A stretch of 64,000 bases of DNA, from the NCBI RefSeq assembly GCF_026016325.1, contig NZ_CP087203.1, positions 1,922,001 to 1,986,000 of the forward strand, read 5' to 3'. Below the pieces are notes generated by a model. It had not been told where the DNA came from, ran no database searches, and saw only the letters and a program-made list of their open reading frames with translations. The position numbers were made by a program, and so were the translations under genes. This document shows, piece by piece, positions 1-8,528 of this stretch; positions within the stretch are counted from its first letter, which is position 1, and every line of letters begins with the position of its first letter. Origin of the DNA: Pseudomonas sp. B21-056 (GTDB taxonomy: Bacteria; Pseudomonadota; Gammaproteobacteria; Pseudomonadales; Pseudomonadaceae).

Positions 1-462
1 GTGTTGGGGGGCGCCGCTTACCTGTTTACCGGACTCACGCGCTTCAGTGAGCTGAGTGCGGCCTATGGCGAATTGCAGGGACCGGGCTTCAGTTGGCAGG
101 GCGATCTGCTGGCGTTGGGCATCGGTAATGGTCGACAGGCCGGAGGAGGCCATGAGTTGTGTCCGCAGGCACTGGTCGATGATGGATTACTGGACATCAG
201 TATCCTGCCGTCACCCCAGGAAGTGGTCAGTACGCTGAAGGACTTGCTGGCCGGGGGGCTGGGCATCGACAACATGTTCGTGCGTGCACGCTTGCCCTGG
301 GTGGAAATCAAGGTCGCCCAGGGTCTGGACATCAATCTGGATGGCGAACCCTTGCAGGTCGACAGCCTGCGATTCACGGTGCGCCCGAAAGCGTTGCGCG
401 TGCATCTGCCGCACGACTCGCCTTTGCTGGTTACCTCGGCGACGCTCAATCGTCCAGGCTGA
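1..462 (+). CDS. yegS: Lipid kinase, YegS/DgkA-type, C-terminal part (5' end outside window)
   Basis: Only the last ~153 codons are present; the reading frame is open at base 1, so the true start lies to the left. The family phosphorylates diacylglycerol or phosphatidylglycerol-like lipids at the inner membrane face using ATP. The visible part matches the C-terminal beta-sandwich domain: a 'GIGNGRQAGGG' stretch, then 'ALVDDGLLDISILP' and 'INLDGEPLQVDSLRFTV', which are typical of the end of YegS/DagK-like proteins. The N-terminal nucleotide-binding GGDGT region is missing from the window, so the assignment rests on the C-terminal half. The stop codon lies 16 bp inside the convergent response regulator gene. 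Confidence 0.8.
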   Translation: MLGGAAYLFTGLTRFSELSAAYGELQGPGFSWQGDLLALGIGNGRQAGGGHELCPQALVDDGLLDISILPSPQEVVSTLKDLLAGGLGIDNMFVRARLPWVEIKVAQGLDINLDGEPLQVDSLRFTVRPKALRVHLPHDSPLLVTSATLNRPG

Positions 463-1105
463 TGATCTGCTCGCGCACGGCGAAAAGCACCAGTCCGGCC
501 ACGTCATGGATCTGCAGACGCTTCATGATCTGGGCTCGGTGGGTTTCCACGGTCTTGATGCTCAAGCTCAGGCCGTTGGCAATTTCCCGGGTGGATTTGC
601 CGCGCACGATCAGACGCAGTATTTCCAGCTGACGTGCAGTCAGATTGTGAGTCTGGACAGGGGCGGGCTGCTGTTTCTGGGTCCGGATCAGGGCCTGGTT
701 GATCACAGTATGGGCGATAGCGGGGCTCAGGTAGCGCTCATCGTTACGCAATGCGTTCAGGGCGTGCTCCAGCTCGGTGGCCGTCGTGTCCTTGAGCAGA
801 TACCCATGGGCACCCGATTCCAGCGCCTGCATGATCAGCGCCGGATCGGTGTGCATCGACAGAATCAGCACCCTGCTGCGTGGGCGTGCCTGCTTGAGCT
901 CGCGCAGGGCATCCAGGCCACTGGTGTTCTTCATGGAAATATCCAGCAGCACGATATCGGGGTCCAGTCGTTCGACCAGCGCCAGCAGTTGCGTGCCGTC
1001 ACTGGCTTCGCCGATGACGGCATAGCCGGGCAGATCCATGATCAGTGCACGCACGCCCGCGCGGATCAGTGAGTGGTCATCTACCAGAAGCAAATTACAA
1101 GTCAA
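446..1105 (-). CDS. NarL/FixJ-family response regulator (REC + LuxR HTH)
   Basis: 219 aa cytoplasmic transcription factor. Residues 1-120 form a receiver domain: acidic DDH near the N terminus, phospho-acceptor Asp in 'DIVLLDISMKN', Ser/Thr switch in 'ILSMHTD' and Lys in 'YLLKDT'. Residues ~150-215 form a LuxR-type helix-turn-helix ('LTARQLEILRLIVRGKSTREIA', 'LSIKTVETHRAQIMKRL'). The start is a TTG codon that overlaps the stop of the upstream kinase by four bases (TTGA), so the two are translationally coupled. The 3' end overlaps the convergent lipid kinase gene by 17 bp. Target genes cannot be read from the sequence. Confidence 0.9.
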   Translation of the reverse strand: MTCNLLLVDDHSLIRAGVRALIMDLPGYAVIGEASDGTQLLALVERLDPDIVLLDISMKNTSGLDALRELKQARPRSRVLILSMHTDPALIMQALESGAHGYLLKDTTATELEHALNALRNDERYLSPAIAHTVINQALIRTQKQQPAPVQTHNLTARQLEILRLIVRGKSTREIANGLSLSIKTVETHRAQIMKRLQIHDVAGLVLFAVREQIISLDD

Positions 1106-1995
1106 TGGAGAACCTTATTCTTACTGGCCCGTGCCAGGGTGCGAGGTGCCCAGGGGAAACGGGCTTCGATGTGCGTGCCTTTGCCGGCTTCGCTGATGAC
1201 GTTCAGCGTGCCACCCAACTGTTCGGCCCGCTCCGACATGCCGGCCATGCCGCGTTGCCCTTCGCGAGCGGGGTGGGGCGCCGGGACGAACCCCTGGCCG
1301 TCATCGCGGATCAGCAGGAGCAGGCCTTCGGGCAGGCGTTGCAGGCGCACCAGCAGATTATTCGCGTGAGCATGGCGCAAGACGTTGGTGACCGCTTCCT
1401 GGGTGATCCGAAAGGCGGCGACCGTCATTTCCTCCGGGATGCCCGTCATGCGCTGCTGGCAGTCGAGGCTCCATTTTACCGGGGTATTGACCAATGTCTT
1501 GAGCAGGTGTGCGCGCAGGCTGGCCTCAAGCCCGAGGCTGGTCAATTGCCTCGGGTTGAGAATCGCCGAGACGTCGCGGACCTTGTTAAGGGTTTCGTCC
1601 AGGGTTTCGCAGAGTATCGAACACTGGGCTTGCAGTTCGTCCGGCACCCGGCGCTTGAGCCATTCGCTCTGCAGTTTTGCAGCTGTCAGTAGTTGGCCGA
1701 TGTCGTCGTGCAATTCGCGACTGAGCCGATGACGCTCGTTTTCCTGGACTTCAAGCAGCCGGTCGGCCAATTCCTGGGGTTGGAACTTGATGGATTTTCG
1801 CGACGACTGATACCAGGCCCAGACACACGCCAGGGCCGCGATATTCAACACCAGCAAGTTCAATGGGAATGTACGGGCGAACAGATAAGTCAGCAGGCAG
1901 CCGAGGGTCGAGCAGATGCAAAGGAGCAGTGTGAGCCGGCGGACGTTTTCTCGGGAGGGTGGCCAGGTGACGAATGACTTGAGGCTGGCGTACAT
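1102..1995 (-). CDS. Membrane sensor histidine kinase, NarX/UhpB type (HisKA_3)
   Basis: About 297 aa. Two hydrophobic segments near the N terminus (around residues 20-65) are separated by only a few residues, so there is essentially no periplasmic sensor domain. A HisKA_3 dimerisation/phospho-acceptor helix follows ('ENERHRLSRELHDDIGQLL', His in RELHDD), then a HATPase_c domain with N box 'ITQEAVTNVLRHAHA' and G box 'DDGQGF'. It is the cognate partner of the overlapping NarL-type regulator. ATG at 1995 was chosen; an in-frame TTG at 2010 is an alternative, and neither has a strong ribosome-binding site. The short membrane input suggests membrane-state or intramembrane sensing, which is inference. 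Confidence 0.88.
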   Translation of the reverse strand: MYASLKSFVTWPPSRENVRRLTLLLCICSTLGCLLTYLFARTFPLNLLVLNIAALACVWAWYQSSRKSIKFQPQELADRLLEVQENERHRLSRELHDDIGQLLTAAKLQSEWLKRRVPDELQAQCSILCETLDETLNKVRDVSAILNPRQLTSLGLEASLRAHLLKTLVNTPVKWSLDCQQRMTGIPEEMTVAAFRITQEAVTNVLRHAHANNLLVRLQRLPEGLLLLIRDDGQGFVPAPHPAREGQRGMAGMSERAEQLGGTLNVISEAGKGTHIEARFPWAPRTLARASKNKVLH

Positions 1996-2215
1996 GACGG
2001 ATGGAGCCAATGAATGTTCACTGCGGGCGAGCCGGTCGGCACATGAGGCGGCCCGGGTCGGTAAATGGTTCAGGTCAAGGATGGCTTCAGTTTGACGGCT
2101 TTTCTACCGTTGTCTTGAAGCGTCTGACGCGAGACATAGTACCACTTCATCCAGGGTTGGTCGCGCCCGGCATGGAGGCTTGAAGGCGTCGTGGAGCTGG
2201 CGGGCGTCATCGCTA

Positions 2216-2686
2216 TCACGCTTGTTTCCGGGAGTAGGAAAGCAGGCTCGATGGACATGCTGCTGGCAATGCCTTGCAGGGATCCTGGCCCACCTGGAAC
2301 GCGAATGCTTCGATCAACGAGGTCTGTTCGCTATTGTCCAGGCTGAGTTGGCCGGTGGTGGGGTCGACGAGTTCCAGTTGCCATGCCATCAGCGTGAAGC
2401 AGTCTTTCAGTGCGCCCAGGGCCTGATCATGCAATTCCATGTGGTTTTGCGCATGGCTGAGCAAGCCATGGATATGCAGCGAAAACTCCGAAACGGCTTC
2501 CAGCGCCAAGGCATTTGCCTTGTTTGCCAACTTCAGCAGGGTGCTGAGCATGCAATCGATCGCGTCCTTGTCGTTGTTGATCAATTGCAGGTGGCTCAGG
2601 CATTCCTCCGACTTGGCCAAAAGCGTCTCGGCTTCGGTCAGGAATTCGGGAAAGCGCTGGAGCCAGTTCTTACGATCGTTCGGCAT
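2216..2686 (-). CDS. Small helical hypothetical protein beside cheV
   Basis: 156 aa, not recognised with confidence. Start ATG at 2686 is chosen because GGAG lies about 6 nt upstream; the longer GTG start at 2698 would overlap that site. The protein is predicted mostly alpha-helical, acidic and soluble, with a long amphipathic stretch around residues 40-90. This loosely resembles a histidine phosphotransfer (Hpt) bundle but lacks the HxxKG signature. It is divergent from the cheV gene, with a ~380 bp gap. A role in chemotaxis signalling is only suggested by the neighbour. Confidence 0.65.
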   Translation of the reverse strand: MPNDRKNWLQRFPEFLTEAETLLAKSEECLSHLQLINNDKDAIDCMLSTLLKLANKANALALEAVSEFSLHIHGLLSHAQNHMELHDQALGALKDCFTLMAWQLELVDPTTGQLSLDNSEQTSLIEAFAFQVGQDPCKALPAACPSSLLSYSRKQA

Positions 2687-3069
2687 GCTTATCTCCACAA
2701 CATCATGTCAGGCGAGAGAAAACCGCTTGTGGCGAGCGAAAGGCTGGAAGTCAGATGTCCTGCAGTCGCGCACAAAGGCCTGACTCCGTTCAGCAATGAG
2801 AATGGCGTCACATTAATGGCTATTGGATATCGGGAATATCAGGTTGGACCTGATTGTACCTAGGGGAATCCCTTAGGCGCGGGAACCTTGTGCGCAAAAC
2901 GAGGTCGCGCAGCGGAGAAACAAGCGAGATGAACATGTGAAGTCAGTAAAACATGATGTTAATGTGATATCAATCATCCGCGCAGGTATTTTGGACAGGG
3001 GTCAAGATCCGGTTGGTGCGGCCGATAGCTGTTCTATTGGATTCATCCGAACAATCCCAGGAGTCATCG
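2687..3069. other. Intergenic gap between small hypothetical gene and cheV
   Basis: About 380 bp with no supported gene. It is AT-richer than its flanks and must hold the divergent promoters. A short imperfect hairpin (around 2859-2876) is visible. I see no REP element, terminator with a U-tract or recognised operator here. Confidence 0.5.
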
Positions 3070-3993
3070 ATGGCCAGCATTCTCGACACAGTAGATCAAC
3101 GAACCCAGCTGGTGGGTGAGAATCGCCTGGAAATTCTCATGTTTCGCCTGGCGGGCCGGCAATTGTTCGCCATTAACGTGTTCAAGGTCCAGGAAGTGTT
3201 GCAACTGCCGAAGTTGACCTTGATGCCGCAGCGCCATCCATTTGTCTGTGGCGTGGTCAACCTGCGGGGCCAGACGTTGCCGGTGATCGATCTGTCCCAG
3301 GCTATCGGCATGCGTCCGCTGGTGCCCGGGGCTAACAGCACCATCATTGTGACTGAATACAATCGCTCGGTTCAGGCGTTCCTGGTGGGCGGCGTGGACC
3401 GTATTGTCAACATGAACTGGGAGGCGATCCTGCCACCTCCGGGTAGCGCCGGCCGTGAACACTACCTGACCGCCATCAGCAAGGTGGACGATCAGTTGGT
3501 GGAAATCATCGACGTGGAAAAAGTCCTGGCCGAAATCGTGCCGTACAACGCCAAGGTTTCCCGGGACAAACTCGAGGATCCGGTGCTGGAGCGTGCCCGT
3601 GGGCGTGAAGTGCTGCTGGTGGACGACTCCAAAGTCGCGCTCTCGCAACTGCGCGACACCCTCGGTCAGTTGGGCATAAAGATGCACGTTGCCGGCGATG
3701 GCTTGAAGGCCCTGAACATGCTCAAGGCCTGGGCCGATAGCGGCGAGGTGATGACCGACAAGTTGCTGATGATTTTCACCGACGCGGAAATGCCGGAAAT
3801 GGACGGCTACCGCCTGACCACCGAAATTCGCAACGACCCGCGGTTGCGTAGCCTCTATGTGGTGCTGCACACCTCGCTCTCCGGCAGTTTCAACGACTCG
3901 ATGGTCAAGAAGGTCGGCTGCGACAACTTCCTCTCCAAATTCCAGCCGGACAAACTGGTCGATGTGGTGCGCCAGCGACTGATGCTCGACTGA
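3070..3993 (+). CDS. cheV: Chemotaxis coupling protein CheV (CheW + receiver)
   Basis: 307 aa. CheV couples chemoreceptors to CheA and can be phosphorylated on its receiver domain for adaptation. Residues ~20-155 are a CheW-like domain ('LEILMFRLAGRQLFAINVF', 'GVVNLRGQTLPVIDLS'). Residues ~178-305 are a receiver with the acidic pair in 'VLLVDDSKV', phospho-acceptor Asp in 'FTDAEMPEMDG', Thr in 'LHTSLSG' and Lys in 'LSKFQ'. The start at 3070 follows AGGAG at 3058-3062; an upstream in-frame start at 3013 lacks such a site. No other che gene is in the window, so it is a stand-alone CheV. Confidence 0.93.
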   Translation: MASILDTVDQRTQLVGENRLEILMFRLAGRQLFAINVFKVQEVLQLPKLTLMPQRHPFVCGVVNLRGQTLPVIDLSQAIGMRPLVPGANSTIIVTEYNRSVQAFLVGGVDRIVNMNWEAILPPPGSAGREHYLTAISKVDDQLVEIIDVEKVLAEIVPYNAKVSRDKLEDPVLERARGREVLLVDDSKVALSQLRDTLGQLGIKMHVAGDGLKALNMLKAWADSGEVMTDKLLMIFTDAEMPEMDGYRLTTEIRNDPRLRSLYVVLHTSLSGSFNDSMVKKVGCDNFLSKFQPDKLVDVVRQRLMLD

Positions 3994-4063
3994 AGTCGTT
4001 CATGGTTTGCTTCGATGGCCGGCTCGTATATGGTGGCGTTTTTTCACCATCCGGGAGCTGGCC

Positions 4064-4873
4064 ATGTTGCGTCTGAGCGCGCTGTATCGTTATCCGTTGA
4101 AATCCGGCAAGGGCCAGTCCTTGCAGGGGATTGGCCTGGACAAGCTCGGGCTGGACGGTGATCGGCGCTGGATGCTGGTGGATGCAGCCAGTGGGCGATT
4201 CCTGACCCAGCGTGCCGTGGCGAAGATGAGCCAGCTCTCGGCGTTGTGGAACGAGGCGGGTGGCTTGACCCTGAGTGCGCCGGGCTACGGCAGTCTCGAG
4301 GTAGCGCTGCCGTCTGCCCGGGAAGAGCAACTGCGCGGGGTGACTATCTGGCGCGATACCCTGCGTGTGCCGGATGCCGGTGACGAGGCGGGGGCCTGGG
4401 TCAGCGAATTCATCGGCAACGCCACTCGCCTGGTGCATGTGCCGCTGGAGTTGGCGCGCACCACGGCGGCCGGTTATGGCAAGGACGACGACAAGGTTGC
4501 TTTTGCCGACGGATTCCCGTTACTGCTGATTGGCCAGTCCTCGTTGCAGGATCTGTCGAATCGGGTCGGTCGCCCGATGGAGATGTTGCGCTTTCGTCCC
4601 AACCTGGTGATCGAAGGCAGCCCGGCGTTTGCCGAAGATGGGTGGAAGCGCATCCGTGTCGGCGATGTGGAGTTCCGGGTGGTCAAGCCCTGCTCGCGTT
4701 GCATCATGACCACGGTGGATCCACAGACCGGCGAGCGCGATCCGGGCCGTGAGCCTTTCGCCACATTGCAGCAGTATCGTTCGACGCCGGACGGTCCGAT
4801 GTTCGGTCAGAACCTGGTCAATGACGGCAATGGTCGGCTTGAAGTCGGCATGCCGGTTGAAGTGCTCGAATAA
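4064..4873 (+). CDS. MOSC-domain protein, YcbX-like
   Basis: 269 aa. An N-terminal MOSC beta-barrel domain ('LSALYRYPLKSGKGQSLQ', 'LGLDGDRRWMLVDA') is followed by a C-terminal MOSC domain carrying the conserved cysteine in 'VKPCSRCIMTTVDPQTG'. Proteins of this family bind molybdenum cofactor through that cysteine, and E. coli YcbX reduces N-hydroxylated compounds. Redox partners are unknown here; it lacks the C-terminal [2Fe-2S] ferredoxin domain found in YcbX, so an external electron donor would be needed. Start 4064 is preceded by GGGAG; the upstream in-frame ATG is less likely. Confidence 0.85.
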   Translation: MLRLSALYRYPLKSGKGQSLQGIGLDKLGLDGDRRWMLVDAASGRFLTQRAVAKMSQLSALWNEAGGLTLSAPGYGSLEVALPSAREEQLRGVTIWRDTLRVPDAGDEAGAWVSEFIGNATRLVHVPLELARTTAAGYGKDDDKVAFADGFPLLLIGQSSLQDLSNRVGRPMEMLRFRPNLVIEGSPAFAEDGWKRIRVGDVEFRVVKPCSRCIMTTVDPQTGERDPGREPFATLQQYRSTPDGPMFGQNLVNDGNGRLEVGMPVEVLE

Positions 4874-4889
4874 GTTCTGAGCAGGTCTG

Positions 4890-4993
4890 TGCAGGAGCTG
4901 CCGGAGGCTGCGGTCTTTTGATCTTGGTCTTTCGTTGAAGACTCAATTGTCTGGGGAAAGATCGCAGCCTCGTTGCACTCGACAGCTCCTACA
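4890..4993. repeat. Interspersed palindromic repeat, GAGCTGCC/GCTGCGATC family (copy 1)
   Basis: Two inverted arms: a left arm with 'AGGAGCTGCCG' and 'GCTGCGGTC', and a right arm 'AAAGATCGCAGCC...GACAGCTCCT'. The same arrangement recurs at 8529-8625 and 47145-47232. The pair can form a long imperfect hairpin. It lies between the convergent MOSC and ppnP genes. Confidence 0.8.
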
Positions 4994-5029
4994 TGCGGTA
5001 TTCGCACAGGTAGGCAGTATAGACAGTTC

Positions 5030-5314
5030 CTATGCGCGGTATTCGCACAGGTAGGCGGTGTCGACCGCCACCTTGAGCTGGAACTTGCTGTCGGCCGGTA
5101 CATTGAACCGGCTGCCGGCCGCGAAGGTTTCCCATTCGCTGCTGCCAGGCAGTTTCACGGTCAGGGCGCCGGACACAACGTGCATGATTTCCCGCTGGGC
5201 CGTGCCGAACTCGTATTCGCCCGGCGCCATGACGCCGATGGTCGCAGGGCCTTCAGCCGTACCGAAAGCGATCGACTTGACGGTGCCGTCGAAGTACTCG
5301 TTGACTTTGAACAT
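5030..5314 (-). CDS. ppnP: Pyrimidine/purine nucleoside phosphorylase PpnP (DUF1255)
   Basis: 94 aa cupin-fold protein, full length for the family (E. coli YaiE/PpnP has 94 aa). PpnP phosphorolyses several purine and pyrimidine nucleosides to base plus ribose-1-phosphate. Recognised by the N-terminal '[17 protein letters not shown]', the '[23 protein letters not shown]' core and '[13 protein letters not shown]'. Start 5314 has GAGGAA about 6 nt upstream; the longer upstream frame has none. It is a single gene between repeat DNA and the exonuclease gene. Confidence 0.9.
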   Translation of the reverse strand: MFKVNEYFDGTVKSIAFGTAEGPATIGVMAPGEYEFGTAQREIMHVVSGALTVKLPGSSEWETFAAGSRFNVPADSKFQLKVAVDTAYLCEYRA

Positions 5315-5397
5315 GGGCGATTCCTCGAAAAAAGGGCTGAAAAAGGCCGGCCAGTATGCACAAGGCTTCAACACTCGTCATCTGCGGCGGGGACAGA

Positions 5398-5940
5398 TCA
5401 ATCCGTCAGCACCAGGGGCAATAACCTTGCCGTATTGCGCGCATCTTCCAGGGCGCGGTGCTGCTGACCGGAAAACTGCAGGCCGGCCAGTTGCAATGCC
5501 CCGTTGAGCCCCAGCGGCCGCTCGAGTCGACGGGCCTTGGCGAAGCGTTGCTTGAGGTTCATATGGGGGACTTGGGCGAGAGCACTCTGTAGTTGTTGCT
5601 GCTGCCATTCCTGGAGCAACTGCTTGCGGTCGTAGTCACCCCAACTGACCCAGCCTCCCAGGTTCGCGTGGTAGGGCGCCAGCCAGCGCTCGAACGCCGG
5701 CCAGACCTCGGAAATGGGCGCTGCACCGTCGATGTTGGCTTGAGTGATATGGGTCAGCTCACGGCAGAAGGGCGTGAGTAGCGGTCGTCTCAGGGGCCGC
5801 ACGAAACGCTGGAAGTGATCCAGCTCGCGCCCGTCACGGTTCACCAGCGTGGCACCGATCTCGATAATTTCCATTTCGGTTACCGGCCAGCCACCTTCAT
5901 CGGTGGTGGCCTCCAGGTCAATCACCAGCCATTGAGGCAT
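5398..5940 (-). CDS. 3'-5' exonuclease, DEDDh family (ERI-1/KapD-like)
   Basis: 180 aa. The exonuclease I motif is 'LVIDLEATTDEGG' (D-x-E), followed by 'EIIEIGATLVNRDG', a second acidic region 'ELTHITQANIDGA', 'GGWVSWGDYDRKQL' and 'HRALEDARNTARLL' (motif III, H-x4-D). This is the RNase T/DnaQ fold with DEDDh catalytic residues, in the group close to eukaryotic ERI-1 and to KapD. Such enzymes trim 3' ends of RNA or DNA; the substrate here is unknown. Start ATG 5940 is chosen over an adjacent GTG at 5943. Confidence 0.85.
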   Translation of the reverse strand: MPQWLVIDLEATTDEGGWPVTEMEIIEIGATLVNRDGRELDHFQRFVRPLRRPLLTPFCRELTHITQANIDGAAPISEVWPAFERWLAPYHANLGGWVSWGDYDRKQLLQEWQQQQLQSALAQVPHMNLKQRFAKARRLERPLGLNGALQLAGLQFSGQQHRALEDARNTARLLPLVLTD

Positions 5941-6086
5941 CACGGGTTCCCGGTATCGGCGTGCAGATGGCTTTGAGCGTAGTCAAACGCGGTGCATTCG
6001 CCTAGTGCTTCTTCTGCCCGAGCGCTTGCTTGGTTGGCCTGCTCAGCTTAAATTGCCGGCGCTATGACGACTGCGGGAGAGAATGG

Positions 6087-6713
6087 GTGGATGAGCAAAA
6101 AGCCCTGACGGTGATGCATGAGCTGGTTGGCCTCGGGCAATTGACCGACCCGGACAGTGCTCGCGGCAAACTGCTCCAGACCGCCGCCCACCTGTTTCGC
6201 AACAAAGGCTTCGAACGCACTACGGTACGCGACCTGGCGAGCGCCGTGGGTATTCAGTCCGGCAGCATTTTTCACCACTTCAAAAGCAAGGACGAGATCC
6301 TGCGGGCAGTGATGGAAGAAACCATCCGCTACAACACCGCCTTGATGCGTGCAGCACTGGCCGAGGCGGGCAGTGTGCGTGAGCGGGTGCTCGCGCTGAT
6401 CCGCTGCGAATTGCAGTCGATCATGGGGGGGACCGGCGAAGCGATGGCGGTATTGGTCTACGAGTGGCGCTCGTTATCCCAGCAAGGACAACGGCAAGTG
6501 CTGGCCTTGCGGGATATTTACGAAGACTTGTGGCTCGAGGTATTGGGCCAGGCCAAGGATGCCGGGTATATTCGCGGGGACGTGTTCATTACCCGGCGCT
6601 TTCTCACGGGAGCGTTGTCCTGGACCACCACCTGGTTTCGCGCCGAGGGCAGCCTGAGCCTCGACGAACTGGCCGAGCAAGCATTGATTCTGGTACTAGA
6701 AGAAAAACAATAA
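6087..6713 (+). CDS. TetR/AcrR-family transcriptional regulator
   Basis: 208 aa if started at GTG 6087, which has GGGAGA six bases upstream; longer in-frame starts lack a site. The N-terminal helix-turn-helix is clear ('TTVRDLASAVGIQSGSIFHHF' region, followed by KSKDEILR). The rest is the all-helical ligand-binding and dimerisation domain. It is divergent from the exonuclease gene across ~145 bp and precedes a periplasmic binding protein, either of which might be a target. The ligand cannot be inferred. Confidence 0.87.
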   Translation: MDEQKALTVMHELVGLGQLTDPDSARGKLLQTAAHLFRNKGFERTTVRDLASAVGIQSGSIFHHFKSKDEILRAVMEETIRYNTALMRAALAEAGSVRERVLALIRCELQSIMGGTGEAMAVLVYEWRSLSQQGQRQVLALRDIYEDLWLEVLGQAKDAGYIRGDVFITRRFLTGALSWTTTWFRAEGSLSLDELAEQALILVLEEKQ

Positions 6714-6816
6714 TCGAGCGGTTGCTTTAAGTGGCCGTGGGGCTGGCTAAGTGGCTGAAACCACCTAGTTTGAATGTATGGACTTTTGGGGAGTGGTAGC
6801 CTTGACGTTTTCGCCG

Positions 6817-7599
6817 ATGGGGATGATCTCGCGTATTTTTCTGGCTGCACTGGCTGTTTTCCTGATGTTACCGGCCTCGGCGGCGCAACTGGTCCGGATC
6901 GGGGCCGCGCATTTCCCACCTTATACCGTGCGCCCCGAAAACGGCGCCGACACCGGCCTGTTGCCGCAGTTGGTCGAAGCCCTGAATCGCTCCCAGACCG
7001 AGTACCAATTCGAACTGGTACCCACGTCGATTCCACGTCGTTTCAATGATTTCAAGCAGGGGCGGGTCGACATGGCGATCTTCGAGAACCCCGACTGGGG
7101 TTGGAAGGATGTGCCTCATACCGCAGTGGACATGGGCCTGGAAGATGCGGAAGTCTTCGTCACCCAACGTCAGCCGGATCGTCAGCAGAGCTACTTTGCC
7201 GACCTCAGGGGCAAGCGCCTGGCCCTGTTCAGCGGCTATCACTACGCTTTTGCCGAGTTCAACGCTGACCCCAAGTTCCTGGTGGGCCAATACAACGCCA
7301 CGCTGACGTATTCCCACGACAGCAACCTGCTGATGGTGTTGCGGGGGCGTGCGGACATCGCCCTGGTGACCCGCTCATACCTGAACGACTACGTGCTGCG
7401 CAATCCTGAAGTCGGGCCCCAGTTGCTGGTGTCCGAGCGTATCGATCAGGTTTACCACCACTATGCCCTGATCCGGCCGCAGGCGCCGATTACCAGCGAA
7501 GCGTTCGGACAATTGCTGCAGAAGCTTCGGGATAACGGTCAACTGCTGGCGATTTTCAAGCCTTACCAGATCGAACTGGTGCCAACGCACGCCCATTGA
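6817..7599 (+). CDS. Periplasmic solute-binding protein (SBP_bac_3-like)
   Basis: About 260 aa. A hydrophobic signal peptide ('MISRIFLAALAVFLMLPASAAQ') precedes a type II periplasmic binding fold ('IGAAHFPPYTVRPENGADTG', 'GLLPQLVEAL', 'YSHDSNLLMVLRGRADIALV'). Proteins of this kind bind amino acids or other small solutes, and several Pseudomonas paralogues lie alone without permease genes, as here. The start is uncertain: candidates are 6778, 6817 and 6823, none with a strong ribosome-binding site. 6817 or 6823 gives a normal signal peptide. No cognate ABC transporter is adjacent. Confidence 0.8.
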   Translation: MGMISRIFLAALAVFLMLPASAAQLVRIGAAHFPPYTVRPENGADTGLLPQLVEALNRSQTEYQFELVPTSIPRRFNDFKQGRVDMAIFENPDWGWKDVPHTAVDMGLEDAEVFVTQRQPDRQQSYFADLRGKRLALFSGYHYAFAEFNADPKFLVGQYNATLTYSHDSNLLMVLRGRADIALVTRSYLNDYVLRNPEVGPQLLVSERIDQVYHHYALIRPQAPITSEAFGQLLQKLRDNGQLLAIFKPYQIELVPTHAH

Positions 7600-7696
7600 C
7601 CGCAGTCTTTGGGGGCTCTTCCTTGCTCACGTCTTGCCATGGCCCCGGGCCGGCGAGCTGGCCGGGTTTTTCCACACGCAAACAAGGAGGTCATCA

Positions 7697-8515
7697 ATGC
7701 CCTTTGCAACCCTTGACGGACAACCCCTTCATTACCTGGACCAGGGCCACGGCCCTGTGGTGGTACTGGGCAGCAGCTATCTGTGGGACCACGGCATGTG
7801 GGCGCCGCAGATCGAAGCGTTGTCGCGGCATTACCGGGTGATCGCCCCGGACCTGTGGGGCCATGGTCAATCCGGGCGCTTGCCCGAGGGCATGACGTCC
7901 CTGGACGACCTGGCCCGCCAGGTCCTGGGGTTGATGGATCACCTGGACATCGATCGCTTCAGCCTGGTGGGGCTGTCGGTAGGCGGGATGTGGGGCGCGC
8001 GGTTGGCGTTGGCGGCTCCTAAGCGGTTGCAGGCGCTGGTGCTGATGGATACCTATGTGGGTGTCGAGCCGGAGCCGACCCGCCTGTATTACTTCTCGCT
8101 GTTCGACAAGATCGAAGCCAGCGGCAGCATTCCCGAACCGTTGCTGGACATCGTCGTGCCGATCTTCTTCCGGCCGGGTATCGATCCGCAGTCGCCGCTG
8201 TACCAGCAGTTCCGCGCCACCCTGGCCGCGCTGCCGGCTGATCGTCTGCGCCACAGCATCGTGCCATTGGGGCGGATCATTTTCGGTCGGGACGATATTC
8301 TGCCACGCCTGGGTGAGCTGGATGCGGGCAGTACCTTGGTGATGTGCGGTGACCAGGACAAACCACGGCCACCTTCCGAGTCCCTGGAAATGGCCGCGTT
8401 GATTGGTTGCCCTCATGTGCTGATCCCGGAGGCGGGGCACATTTCCAATCTGGAGAATCCCGGGTTCGTGACCGAGGCGTTGCTGGAGTTTCTGGCGCAC
8501 CGACATGGAGCTTAG
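7697..8515 (+). CDS. Alpha/beta-fold hydrolase
   Basis: 272 aa. The catalytic nucleophile sits in the elbow 'LVGLSVGGMWG' (G-x-S-x-G), the acid is likely in 'VMCGDQDKPRPP' and the base in 'EAGHISNLENP'. The oxyanion-hole region is 'VVVLGSSYLWDHGMW' instead of the common HG motif. Overall it resembles 3-oxoadipate enol-lactonase-like hydrolases, but no aromatic degradation genes are near, so the substrate is unknown. Start 7697 follows AGGAGG at 7685-7690. Confidence 0.88.
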   Translation: MPFATLDGQPLHYLDQGHGPVVVLGSSYLWDHGMWAPQIEALSRHYRVIAPDLWGHGQSGRLPEGMTSLDDLARQVLGLMDHLDIDRFSLVGLSVGGMWGARLALAAPKRLQALVLMDTYVGVEPEPTRLYYFSLFDKIEASGSIPEPLLDIVVPIFFRPGIDPQSPLYQQFRATLAALPADRLRHSIVPLGRIIFGRDDILPRLGELDAGSTLVMCGDQDKPRPPSESLEMAALIGCPHVLIPEAGHISNLENPGFVTEALLEFLAHRHGA

Positions 8516-8528
8516 TGCCGCAAACCCT

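Noticed and set aside
2070..2258. 62-codon minus-strand frame downstream of the small hypothetical gene
   Set aside because: Overlaps its 3' end, no ribosome-binding site and no recognisable features.
2216..2686. Assignment of the small protein as an Hpt phosphotransferase
   Set aside because: No HxxKG motif; only a vague helical resemblance.
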